Shown here: one piece after another, positions 50,884-62,292 of the stretch | Layout: each line of letters opens with the position of its first letter | Position numbering within the stretch: position 1 is the stretch's first letter | Origin: Gymnothorax reevesii | Lineage: Eukaryota > Chordata > Actinopteri > Anguilliformes > Muraenidae | Direction of reading: 5' to 3' | NCBI GenBank assembly: GCA_029721435.1 | Contig: CM056584.1 | Location: 8,638,395-8,702,394 of the forward strand | DNA length: 64,000 nucleotides | Translations under genes and position numbers: made by a program | Notes under the pieces: model-generated | Told to the model about the DNA's origin: nothing | Seen by the model: only the letters and a program-made list of their open reading frames with translations | Databases searched by the model: none

Positions 50884-53004
50884 CTTGTGTAAAATGGAAA
50901 TTTAGTGACGTTAAAGTTTGAATGCTAATGCTAACATGCTAATGCTAGCGATCTAATGTGCTTGCTAATATCTGGTCATTTTCATACTGTACGTGTCCTC
51001 TATGATGGGAGTATGGGATCAGATGGCATTTCAGCTTAACCCTGCGTGTGTAAAATGGAAATTGAGTGACGTTAATGTTTGAATACTAATGCTAACATGC
51101 TAATGCTAGCAATCTAATCTGAGTGCTAATATCTGGTCATTTTCATACTGTACGTGTCCTCTATGATGGGAGTATGGGATCAGATGGCATTTCAGCTTAA
51201 CCCTGCTTGTGTAAAATGGAAATTAAGTGACGTTAATGTTTGAATGCTAATGCTAACATGCTAATGCTAGCAATCTAATGTGAGTTCTAATATCTGGTCA
51301 TTTTCATACTGTAAGTGTCCTCTATGATGTTAGTATGAGATCAGATGGCATTTCTCCTTCACCCTTCTTGTATTATGAGCAAATTGAGTAATGTTAATGT
51401 TTCAATGCTAATGCTAACATGCTGATGCTAACATGCTAATGCTAGCGATCTAATATGAGTGCTAATAGTTGGTCATTTTCATACTGTACGTGTCCTCTAT
51501 GATGTTAATTGGAGATCAGATGGCATTTCAGCTTAACCCTTCTTGTATAATAAAAAAATTGAGAAATGTTAATGTTTAAATGCTAATGCTAACATGCTAA
51601 TGCTAGCGATCTAATGTGAGTTCTAATATCTGGTCATTTTCATACTATACGTGTCCTCTATGATGTTAATAGGAGATCAGATGGCATTTCAGCTTAACCC
51701 TTTTTGTGTAAAATGGAAATTGTGTGACATTAATGTTTTAATACTAATGCTAACATGCTAATGCTAGCGATCTAATGTGAGTGCTAATATCTGGTCATTT
51801 TCATACTGTACGTGTCCTCTATGATGTTAATAGGAGATCAGATGGCATTTCAGCTTAACCCTGCTTGTGTAAAATGGAAATTTAGTGACGTTAAAGTTTG
51901 AATGCTAATGCTAACATGCTAATGCTAGCGATCTAATGTGAGTGCTAATATCTGGTCATTTTCATACTGTACGTGTCCTCTATGATGGGAGTATGGGATC
52001 AGATGGCATTTCAGCTTAACCCTGCTTGTGTAAAATGGAAATTGAGTGAAGTTAATGTTGGAATACTAATGCTAACATGCTTATGCTAGCAATCTATTGT
52101 GAGTGCCAATATCTGGTGATTTTCATACTGTGCGTGTCCTCCATGATTGGAGTATGGGATCAGATGGCATTTCAGCTTAACCCTGCTTGTGTAAAATAGA
52201 AATTGAGTGACGTTAATGTTTTAATGCTAATGCTAACATGCTAATGCTAGTGATCTAATGTGAGTGCTAATATCTGGTCATTTTCATACTGTACGTGTCC
52301 TCTATGATGTTAGGATGAGATCAGATGGCATTTCTCCTTCACCCTTCTTGTATTATAAGCAAATTGAGTAATGTTAATGTTTCGATGCTAATGCTAACAT
52401 GCTGATGCTAACATGCTAATGCTAGCAATCTAATGTGAGTGCTAATACCTGGTCATTTTCATACTGTACATGTCCTCTATGATGGGAGTATGGGATCAGA
52501 TGGCATTTCAGCTTAACCCTGCTTGTGTAAAATGGAAATTGAGTGACATTAATGGTTGAATGCTAATGCTAACATGCTAATGCTAGCTATCTAATGGGAG
52601 TTCTAATATCTGGTCATTTTCATACTATACGTGTCCTCTATGATGTTAATAGGAGATCAGATGGCATTTCAGCTTTACCCTTCTTTTGTAAAATGGAAAT
52701 TAAGTGACGTTAATGTTTGAATGCTAATGCTAACATGCTAATGCTAGCTATCTAATGGGAGTTCTAATATCTGGTCATTTTCATACTATACGTGTCCTCT
52801 TTGATGTTAATAGGAGATCAGATGGCATTTCAGCTTAACCCTTCTTGTGTAAAATGGAAATTGTGTGACATTAATGTTTTAATACTAATGCTAACATGCT
52901 AATGCTAGCGATCTAATGTGAGTGCTAATATCTGGTCATTTTCATACTGTACGTGTCCTCTATGATGTTAATAGGAGATCAGATGGCATTTCAGCTTAAC
53001 CCTG
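50884..53004. repeat. Shortened unit m1-m11, hybrid, m36 (13-mer, 2121 bp)
   Basis: m1 (50884, with a private GTGCTTGCT in place of GTGCGTGCT) to m11 (52522) are in order, followed by a composite monomer (52683) and m36 (52844). m1 then restarts at 53005. m12 to m35 are absent. Private change: CCCTTTTTGTG near 51699 at the m6 start. Confidence 0.85.
52683..52843. repeat. Composite monomer m12/m33/m11
   Basis: It opens CTTTTGTAAAATGG like m12, continues AAATTAAGTGACGTTAATGTTTG like m33/m3, then GCTAGCTATCTAATGGGAG like m11, and ends CTCTTTGATGTTAATAGG. That last word is otherwise seen only in the m11 copies at 4229 and 10873, not in the m11 of HOR units 1 to 4. At least three sources are therefore combined in 161 bp, which fits patchy gene conversion better than one crossover. 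Confidence 0.8.
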
Positions 53005-54802
53005 CCTGTGTAAAATGGAAATTTAGTGACGTTAAAGTTTGAATGCTAATGCTAACATGCTAATGCTAGCGATCTAATGTGCGTGCTAATATCTGGTCAT
53101 TTTCATACTGTACGTGTTCTCTATTTAGGAGTATGGGATCAGATGGCATTTCAGCTTAACCCTGCGTGTGTAAAATGGAAATTGAGTGACGTTAATGTTT
53201 GAATACTAATGCTAACATGCTAATGCTAGCAATCTAATCTGAGTGCTAATATCTGGTCATTTTCATACTGTACGTGTCCTCTATGATGGGAGTATGGGAT
53301 CAGATGGCATTTCAGCTTAACCCTGCTTGTGTAAAATGGAAATTAAGTGACGTTAATGTTTGAATGCTAATGCTAACATGCTAATGCTAGCAATCTAATG
53401 TGAGTTCTAATATCTGGTCATTTTCATACTGTAAGTGTCCTCTATGATGTTAGTATGAGATCAGATGGCATTTCTCCTTCACCCTTCTTGTATTATGAGC
53501 AAATTGAGTAATGTTAATGTTTCAATGCTAATGCTAACATGCTGATGCTAACATGCTAATGCTAGCGATCTAATATGAGTGCTAATAGTTGGTCATTTTC
53601 ATACTGTACGTGTCCTCTATGATGTTAATTGGAGATCAGATGGCATTTCAGCTTAACCCTTCTTGTATAATAAAAAAATTGAGAAATGTTAATGTTTAAA
53701 TGCTAATGCTAACATGCTAATGCTAGCGATCTAATGTGAGTTCTAATATCTGGTCATTTTCATACTATACGTGTCCTCTATGATGTTAATAGGAGATCAG
53801 ATGGCATTTCAGCTTAACCCTTCTTGTGTAAAATGGAAATTGTGTGACATTAATGTTTTAATACTAATGCTAACATGCTAATGCTAGCGATCTAATGTGA
53901 GTGCTAATATCTGGTCATTTTCATACTGTACGTGTCCTCTATGATGTTAATAGGAGATCAGATGGCATTTCAGCTTAACCCTGCTTGTGTAAAATGGAAA
54001 TTTAGTGACGTTAAAATTTGAATGCTAATGCTAACATGCTAATGCTAGCGATCTAATGTGAGTGCTAATATCTGGTCATTTTCATACTGTACGTGTCCTC
54101 TATGATGGGAGTATGGGATCAGATGGCATTTCAGCTTAACCCTGCTTGTGTAAAATGGAAATTGAGTGAAGTTAATGTTGGAATACTAATGCTAACATGC
54201 TTATGCTAGCAATCTATTGTGAGTGCCAATATCTGGTGATTTTCATACTGTGCGTGTCCTCCATGATTGGAGTATGGGATCAGATGGCATTTCAGCTTAA
54301 CCCTGCTTGTGTAAAATAGAAATTGAGTGACGTTAATGTTTTAATGCTAATGCTAACATGCTAATGCTAGTGATCTAATGTGAGTGCTAATATCTGGTCA
54401 TTTTCATACTGTACGTGTCCTCTATGATGTTAGGATGAGATCAGATGGCATTTCTCCTTCACCCTTCTTGTATTATAAGCAAATTGAGTAATGTTAATGT
54501 TTCGATGCTAATGCTAACATGCTGATGCTAACATGCTAATGCTAGCAATCTAATGTGAGTGCTAATACCTGGTCATTTTCATACTGTACATGTCCTCTAT
54601 GATGGGAGTATGGGATCAGATGGCATTTCAGCTTAACCCTGCTTGTGTAAAATGGAAATTGAGTGACATTAATGGTTGAATGCTAATGCTAACATGCTAA
54701 TGCTAGCTATCTAATGGGAGTTCTAATATCTGGTCATTTTCATACTATACGTGTCCTCTATGATGTTAATAGGAGATCAGATGGCATTTCAGCTTTACCC
54801 TT
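53005..54802. repeat. Second m1-m11 block in tandem
   Basis: m1 (53005) to m11 (54642) repeat 50884-52682 at an offset of 2121, falling to 2120 after a one-base loss near 53122. Private changes: CCTGCCTGTG near 53001, at the m36/m1 boundary, and GTTAAAATTTG near 54011 in m7. With the preceding block this gives a tandem pair of m1-m11 modules. Confidence 0.85.
53115..53134. other. Clustered lesion in m1 (GTGTTCTCTATTTAGGAG)
   Basis: All other m1 copies read GTGTCCTCTATGATGGGAG here. This one reads GTGTTCTCTATTTAGGAG, with several substitutions and a net loss of one base within about 12 bp. It is the only such cluster I noticed in the window. It could be a local repair or conversion scar, or a sequencing or assembly error. 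Confidence 0.8.
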
Positions 54803-54963
54803 CTTTTGTAAAATGGAAATTAAGTGAGGTTAATGTTTGAATGCTAATGCTAACATGCTAATGCTAGCAATCTAATGTGAGTTCTAATATCTGGTCATTT
54901 TCATACTGTAAGTGTCCTCTATGATGTTAGTATGAGATCAGATGGCATTTCTCCTTCACCCTT
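54803..54963. repeat. Hybrid monomer m12/m33
   Basis: It follows m11 with the m12 start CTTTTGTAAAATGG, then AAATTAAGTGAGGTTAATG (a private GAGG), CAATCTAATGTGAGTTC and gatgttagtatgag as in m33. The next monomers are m34 (54964), m35 and m36. Relative to the full unit, m13 to m32 are lost. Confidence 0.82.
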
Positions 54964-55460
54964 CTTGTATTATGAGCAAATTGAGTAATGTTAATGTTTC
55001 AATGCTAATGCTAACATGCTGATGCTAACATGCTAATGCTAGCGATCTAATGTGAGTGCTAATAGTTGGTCATTTTCATACTGTACGTGTCCTCTATGAT
55101 GTTAATTGGAGATCAGATGGCATTTCAGCTTAACCCTTCTTGTATAATAAAAAAATTGAGAAATGTTAATGTTTAAATGCTAATGCTAACATGCTAATGC
55201 TAGCGATCTAATGTGAGTTCTAATATCTGGTCATTTTCATACTATAAGTGTCCTCTATGATGTTAATAGGAGATCAGATGGCATTTCAGCTTAACCCTTC
55301 TTGTGTAAAATGGAAATTGTGTGACATTAATGTTTTAATACTAATGCTAACATGCTAATGCTAGCGATCTAATCTGAGTGCTAATATCTGGTCATTTTCA
55401 TACTGTACGTGTCCTCTATGATGTTAATAGGAGATCAGATGGCATTTCAGCTTAACCCTG

Positions 55461-55621
55461 CTTGTGTAAAATGGAAATTCAGTGACGTTAATGTTTGAAT
55501 GCTAATGCTAACATGCTAATGCTAGCGATCTATTGTGAGTGCCAATATCTGGTGATTTTCATACTGTACATGTCCTCTATGATGGGAGTATGAGATCAGA
55601 TGGCTTTTCAGCTTAACCCTG
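55461..55621. repeat. Hybrid monomer m13/m14
   Basis: It follows m36 directly. The front is m13 (AAATTCAGTGACG, GATCTATTGTGAGTGCC, CTGGTG) and the end is m14 (TACATGTCC, gagtatgagatc, GGCTTTTCAGC) in place of TACGTGTCC and gattggagtatggg. A normal m14 follows at 55622, so the m14 tail occurs twice in a row. Confidence 0.8.
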
Positions 55622-58600
55622 CTTGTGTAAAATAGAAATTGAGTGACGTTAATGTTTGAATGCTCATGCTAACATGCTAATGCTAGCGATCTAATGTGAG
55701 TGCTAATACCTGGTCATTTTCATACTGTACATGTCCTCTATGATGGGAGTATGAGATCAGATGGCTTTTCAGCTTAACCCTGCTTGTGTAAAATGGAAAT
55801 TTAATGACATTCATGTTTTAATGCTAATGCTAACATGCTAATGCTAGCGATCTAATGTGAGTGCTAATATCTGGTCATTTTCAAACTATACGTGTCCTCT
55901 AGGATGTTAATAGGAGATCAGATGGCATTTCAGCTTAACCCTTCTTGTGAAAAATGGAAATTGAGTGATGGTAATGTTTAAATGCTAATGCTAACATGCT
56001 GATGCTAGCGCTCTAATGTGAGTGCTAATATCTGGTCATTTTCATACTGTACGTGTCCTCTATGATGGTAATATGGGATCAGATGGCATTTCAGCATAAC
56101 CCTGTTTGTGTAAAATGGAAATTGAGTGACGTTAATGTTTAAATGCTAATGCTAACATGCTAATGCTAGCGATCTAATGTGAGTGCTAATATCTGGTCAT
56201 TTTCATACTGTAAGTGTCCTCTATGATGTTAATAGGAGATCAGATGGCATTTCAGCTTAACCCTTCTTGTATAATAAAAAAATTGAGTAATGTTAATGTT
56301 TAAATGCTAATGCTAACATGCTAATGCTAGCGATCTAATGTGAGTTCTAATATCTGGTCATTTTCATACTATACGTGTCCTCTATGATGTTAATAGGAGA
56401 TCAGATGGCATTTCAGCTTTACCCTTCTTTTGTAAAATGGAAATTGAGTGACATTAAAGTTTTTATACTAATGCTAGCATGCTAATGCTAGCGATCTAAT
56501 GTGGGTGCTAATATCTGGTCATTTTCATACTGTACGTGTCCTCTATGATGGGAGTATGGGATCAGATGGCATTTCAGCTTAACCCTGCTTGTGTAAAATG
56601 GAAATTGAGTGACGTTAATGTATGAATACTAATGCTAACATGCTAATGCTAGCAATCTAATGTGAGTGCTAATATCTGGTCATTTTCATACTGTACGTGT
56701 CCTCTATGATGGGAGTATGGGATCAGATGGCATTTCAGCTTATCCCTGCTTGTGTAAAATAGTAATTGAGTGATGTTAATGTTTGAATGCTAATGCTAAC
56801 ATGCTAATGCTAGCGATCTAATGTGAGTTCTAATATCTAGTCATATTCATACTGTAAGTGTCCTCTATGATGTTAGTATGAGATCAGATGGCATTTCTCC
56901 TTCACCCTTCTTGTATTATGAGCAAATTGAGTAATGTTAATGTTTCATTGCTAATGCTAACATGCTAATGCTAGCGATCTAATGTGAGTGCTTATATCTG
57001 GTCATTTTCATACTGTACGTGTCCTCTATAATGTTAATAGGAGATCAGATGGCATTTCAGCTTAACCCTTCTTGTGTAAAATGGAAATTGTGTGACATTA
57101 ATGTTTTAATACTAATGCTAACATGCTAATGCTAGCGATCTAATGTCAGTGCTAATATCTGGTCATTTTCATACTGTTCGTGTCCTCTATGATGTTAATA
57201 GGAGATCAGATGGCATTTCAGCTTAACCCTGCTTGTGTAAAATGGAAATTTTGTGACGTTACTGTTTCAATGCTAATGCTAACATGCTAATGCTAGCGAT
57301 CTAATGTGAGTGCTAATATCTGGTCATTTTCATACTTTACGTGTCCTCTATGATGTTAATAGGAGATCAGATGGCATTTCAGCTTAACCCTGCTTGTGTA
57401 AAATGGAAATTTAGTGAGGTTAATGTTTGAATGCTGATGCTAACATGCTAATGCTAGCGATCTAATGTGAGTGCTAATATCTCTTCATTTTCATACTGTA
57501 CGTGTCCTCTATGATGGGAGTATGGGATCAGATGGCATTTCAGCTTAACCCTGCTTGTGTAAAATGGAAATTGAGTGAAGTTAATGTTTTAATACTAATG
57601 CTAACATGCTAATGCTAGCGATCTAATGTGGGTGCTAATATCTGGTCATTTTCATACTGTACGTGTCCTCTATGATGGGAGTATGGGATCAGATGGCATT
57701 TCAGCTTAACCCTGCGTGTGTAAAATGGAAATTGAGTGACGTGAATGTTTGAATACTAATGCTAACATGCTAATGCTAGCAATCTAATCTGAGTGCTAAT
57801 ATCTGGTCATTTTCATACTGTACGTGTCCTCTATGATGGGAGTATGGGATCAGATGGCATTTCAGCTTAACCCTGCTTGTGTAAAATAGAAATTGAGTGA
57901 CGTTAATGTTTGAATGCTAATGCTAACATGCTAATGCTAGCAATCTAATGTGAGTTCTAATATCGGGTCATTTTCATACTGTAAGTGTCCTCTATGATGT
58001 TAGTATGAGATCAGATGGCATTTCTCCTTCACCCTTCTTGTATTATGAGCAAATTGAGTAATGTTAATGTTTCAATGCTAATGCTAACATGCTGATGCTA
58101 ACATGCTAATGCTAGCGATCTAATGTGAGTGCTAATAGTTGGTCATTTTCATACTGTACGTGTCCTCTATGATGTTAATTGGAGATCAGATGGCATTTCA
58201 GCTTAACCCTTCTTGTATAATAAAAAAATTGAGTAATGTTAATGTTTAAATGCTAATGCTAACATGCTAATGCTAGCGATCTAATGTGAGTTCTAATATC
58301 TGGTCATTTTCATACTATACGTGTCCTCTATGATGTTAATAGGAGATCAGATGGCATTTCAGCTTAACCCTTCTTTTGTAAAATGGAAATTGAGTGACAT
58401 TAATGTTTTAATACTAATGCTAACATGCTAATGCTAGCGATCTAATGTGGGTGCTAATATCTGGTCATTTTCATACTGTACGTGTCCTCTATGATGGGAG
58501 TATGGGATCAGATGGCATTTCAGCTTAACCCTGCGTGTGTAAAATGGAAATTGAGTGACGTTAATGTTTGAATACTAATGCTAACATGCTAATGCTAGCA

Positions 58601-59352
58601 ATCTAATCTGAGTGCTAATATCTGGTCATTTTCATACTGTACGTGTCCTCTATGATGGGAGTATGGGATCAGATGGCATTTCAGCTTAACCCTGCTTGTG
58701 TAAAATGGAAATTAAGTGACGTTAATGTTTGAATGCTAATGCTAACATGCTAATGCTAGCAATCTAATGTGAGTTCTAATATCTGGTCATTTTCATACTG
58801 TAAGTGTCCTCTATGATGTTAGTATGAGATCAGATGGCATTTCTCCTTCACCCTTCTTGTATTATGAGCAAATTGAGTAATGTTAATGTTTCAATGCTAA
58901 TGCTAACATGCTGATGCTAACATGCTAATGCTAGCGATCTAATGTGAGTGCTAATAGTTGGTCATTTTCATACTGTACGTGTCCTCTATGATGTTAATTG
59001 GAGATCAGATGGCATTTCAGCTTAACCCTTCTTGTATAATAAAAAAATTGAGAAATGTTAATGTTTAAATGCTAATGCTAACATGCTAATGCTAGCGATC
59101 TAATGTGAGTTCTAATATCTGGTCATTTTCATACTATAAGTGTCCTCTATGATGTTAATAGGAGATCAGATGGCATTTCAGCTTAACCCTTCTTGTGTAA
59201 AATGGAAATTGTGTGACATTAATGTTTTAATACTAATGCTAACATGCTAATGCTAGCGATCTAATGTGAGTGCTAATATCTGGTCATTTTCATACTGTAC
59301 GTGTCCTCTATGATGTTAATAGGAGATCAGATGGCATTTCAGCTTAACCCTG
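55622..59352. repeat. m14-m36 of the next HOR unit
   Basis: m14 (55622), m15 (55783), m16 (55944, private CTTGTGAAAAATGG), m17 to m25 (57393, TCTCTTC at 57480), m26 (57554) to m36 (59192), all in standard order with long m29 (58037) and m34 (58856). Private changes: AGTCATATTC near 56841 and ATCGGGTC near 57963. With 53005-55621 this makes a rearranged 39-monomer unit of 6348 bp. Confidence 0.85.
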
Positions 59353-62292
59353 CTTGTGTAAAATGGAAATTTAGTGACGTTAAAGTTTGAATGCTAATGC
59401 TAACATGCTAATGCTTGCGATCTAATGTGCGTGCTAATATCTGGTCATTTTCATACTGTACGTGTCCTCTATGATGGGAGTATGGGATCAGATGGCATTT
59501 CAGCTTAACCCTGCGTGTGTAAAATGGAAATTGAGTGACGTTAATGTTTGAATACTAATGCTAACATGCTAATGCTAGCAATCTAATCTGAGTGCTAATA
59601 TCTGGTCATTTTCATACTGTACGTGTCCTCTATGATGGGAGTATGGGATCAGATGGCATTTCAGCTTAACCCTGCTTGTGTAAAATGGAAATTAAGTGAC
59701 GTTAATGTTTGAATGCTAATGCTAACATGCTAATGCTAGCAATCTAATGTGAGTTCTAATATCTTGTCATTTTCATACTGTAAGTGTCCTCTATGATGTT
59801 AGTATGAGATCAGATGGCATTTCTCCTTCACCCTTCTTGTATTATGAGCAAATTGAGTAATGTTAATGTTTCAATGCTAATGCTAACATGCTGATGCTAA
59901 CATGCTAATGCTAGCGATCTAATATGAGTGCTAATAGTTGGTCATTTTCATACTGTACGTGTCCTCTATGATGTTAATTGGAGATCAGATGGCATTTCAG
60001 CTTAACCCTTCTTGTATAATAAAAAAATTGAGAAATGTTAATGTTTAAATGCTAATGCTAACATGCTAATGCTAGCGATCTAATGTGAGTTCTAATATCT
60101 GGTCATTTTCATACTATACGTGTCCTCTATGATGTTAATAGGAGATCAGATGGCATTTCAGCTTAACCCTTCTTGTGTAAAATGGAAATTGTGTGACATT
60201 AATGTTTTAATACTAATGCTAACATGCTAATGCTAGCGATCTAATGTGAGTGCTAATATCTGGTCATTTTCATACTGTACGTGTCCTCTATGATGTTAAT
60301 AGGAGATCAGATGGCATTTCAGCTTAACCCTGCTTGTGTAAAATGGAAATTTAGTGACGTTAAAGTTTGAATGCTAATGCTAACATGCTAATGCTAGCGA
60401 TCTAATGTGAGTGCTAATATCTGGTCATTTTCATACTGTACGTGTCCTCTATGATGGGAGTATGGGATCAGATGGCATTTCAGCTTAACCCTGCTTGTGT
60501 AAAATGGAAATTGAGTGAAGTTAATGTTGGAATACTAATGCTAACATGCTTATGCTAGCAATCTATTGTGAGTGCCAATATCTGGTGATTTTCATACTGT
60601 GCGTGTCCTCCATGATTGGAGTATGGGATCAGATGGCATTTCAGCTTAACCCTGCTTGTGTAAAATAGAAATTGAGTGACGTTAATGTTTTAATGCTAAT
60701 GCTAACATGCTAATGCTAGTGATCTAATGTGAGTGCTAATATCTGGTCATTTTCATACTGTACGTGTCCTCTATGATGTTAGGATGAGATCAGATGGCAT
60801 TTCTCCTTCACCCTTCTTGTATTATAAGCAAATTGAGTAATGTTAATGTTTCGATGCTAATGCTAACATGCTGATGCTAACATGCTAATGCTAGCAATCT
60901 AATGTGAGTGCTAATACCTGGTCATTTTCATACTGTACATGTCCTCTATGATGGGAGTATGGGATCAGATGGCATTTCAGCTTAACCCTGCTTGTGTAAA
61001 ATGGAAATTGAGTGACATTAATGGTTGAATGCTAATGCTAACATGCTAATGCTAGCTATCTAATGGGAGTTCTAATATCTGGTCATTTTCATACTATACG
61101 TGTCCTCTATGATGTTAATAGGAGATCAGATGGCATTTCAGCTTAACCCTTCTTGTATAATAAAAAAATTGAGTAATGTTAATGTTTAAATGCTAATGCT
61201 AACATGCTAATGCTAGCGATCTAATGTGAGTTCTAATATCTGGTCATTTTCATACTATACGTGTCCTCTATGATGTTAATAGGAGATCAGATGGCATTTC
61301 AGCTTAACCCTTCTTTTGTAAAATGGAAATTGAGTGACATTAATGTTTTAATACTAATGCTAACATGCTAATGCTAGCGATCTAATGTGGGTGCTAATAT
61401 CTGGTCATTTTCATACTGTACGTGTCCTCTATGATGGGAGTATGGGATCAGATGGCATTTCAGCTTAACCCTGCGTGTGTAAAATGGAAATTGAGTGACG
61501 TTAATGTTTGAATACTAATGCTAACATGCTAATGCTAGCAATCTAATCTGAGTGCTAATATCTGGTCATTTTCATACTGTACGTGTCCTCTATGATGGGA
61601 GTATGGGATCAGATGGCATTTCAGCTTAACCCTGCTTGTGTAAAATGGAAATTAAGTGACGTTAATGTTTGAATGCTAATGCTAACATGCTAATGCTAGC
61701 AATCTAATGTGAGTTCTAATATCTGGTCATTTTCATACTGTAAGTGTCCTCTATGATGTTAGTATGAGATCAGATGGCATTTCTCCTTCACCCTTCTTGT
61801 ATTATGAGCAAATTGAGTAATGTTAATGTTTCAATGCTAATGCTAACATGCTGATGCTAACATGCTAATGCTAGCGATCTAATGTGAGTGCTAATAGTTG
61901 GTCATTTTCATACTGTACGTGTCCTCTATGATGTTAATTGGAGATCAGATGGCATTTCAGCTTAACCCTTCTTGTATAATAAAAAAATTGAGAAAGGTTA
62001 ATGTTTAAATGCTAATGCTAACATGCTAATGCTAGCGATCTAATGTGAGTTCTAATATCTGGTCATTTTCATACTATAAGTGTCCTCTATGATGTTAATA
62101 GGAGATCAGATGGCATTTCAGCTTAACCCTTCTTGTGTAAAATGGAAATTGTGTGACATTAATGTTTTAATACTAATGCTAACATGCTAATGCTAGCGAT
62201 CTAATGTGAGTGCTAATATCTGGTCATTTTCATACTGTACGTGTCCTCTATGATGTTAATAGGAGATCAGATGGCATTTCAGCTTAACCCTG
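59353..62292. repeat. 18-mer unit m1-m11 + m30-m36 (2940 bp)
   Basis: m1 (59353, private ATGCTTGCG) to m11 (60991) are followed at 61152 by m30 (ATAATAAAAAAATTGAGTAATG) and then m31 (61313) to m36 (62132, after m35 with GAGAAAGG at 61971). m12 to m29 are absent. The m11 tail (gatgttaatagg) is retained and the m29 tail (gttaattgg) is not, so the crossover lies at the end of m11. Confidence 0.86.
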
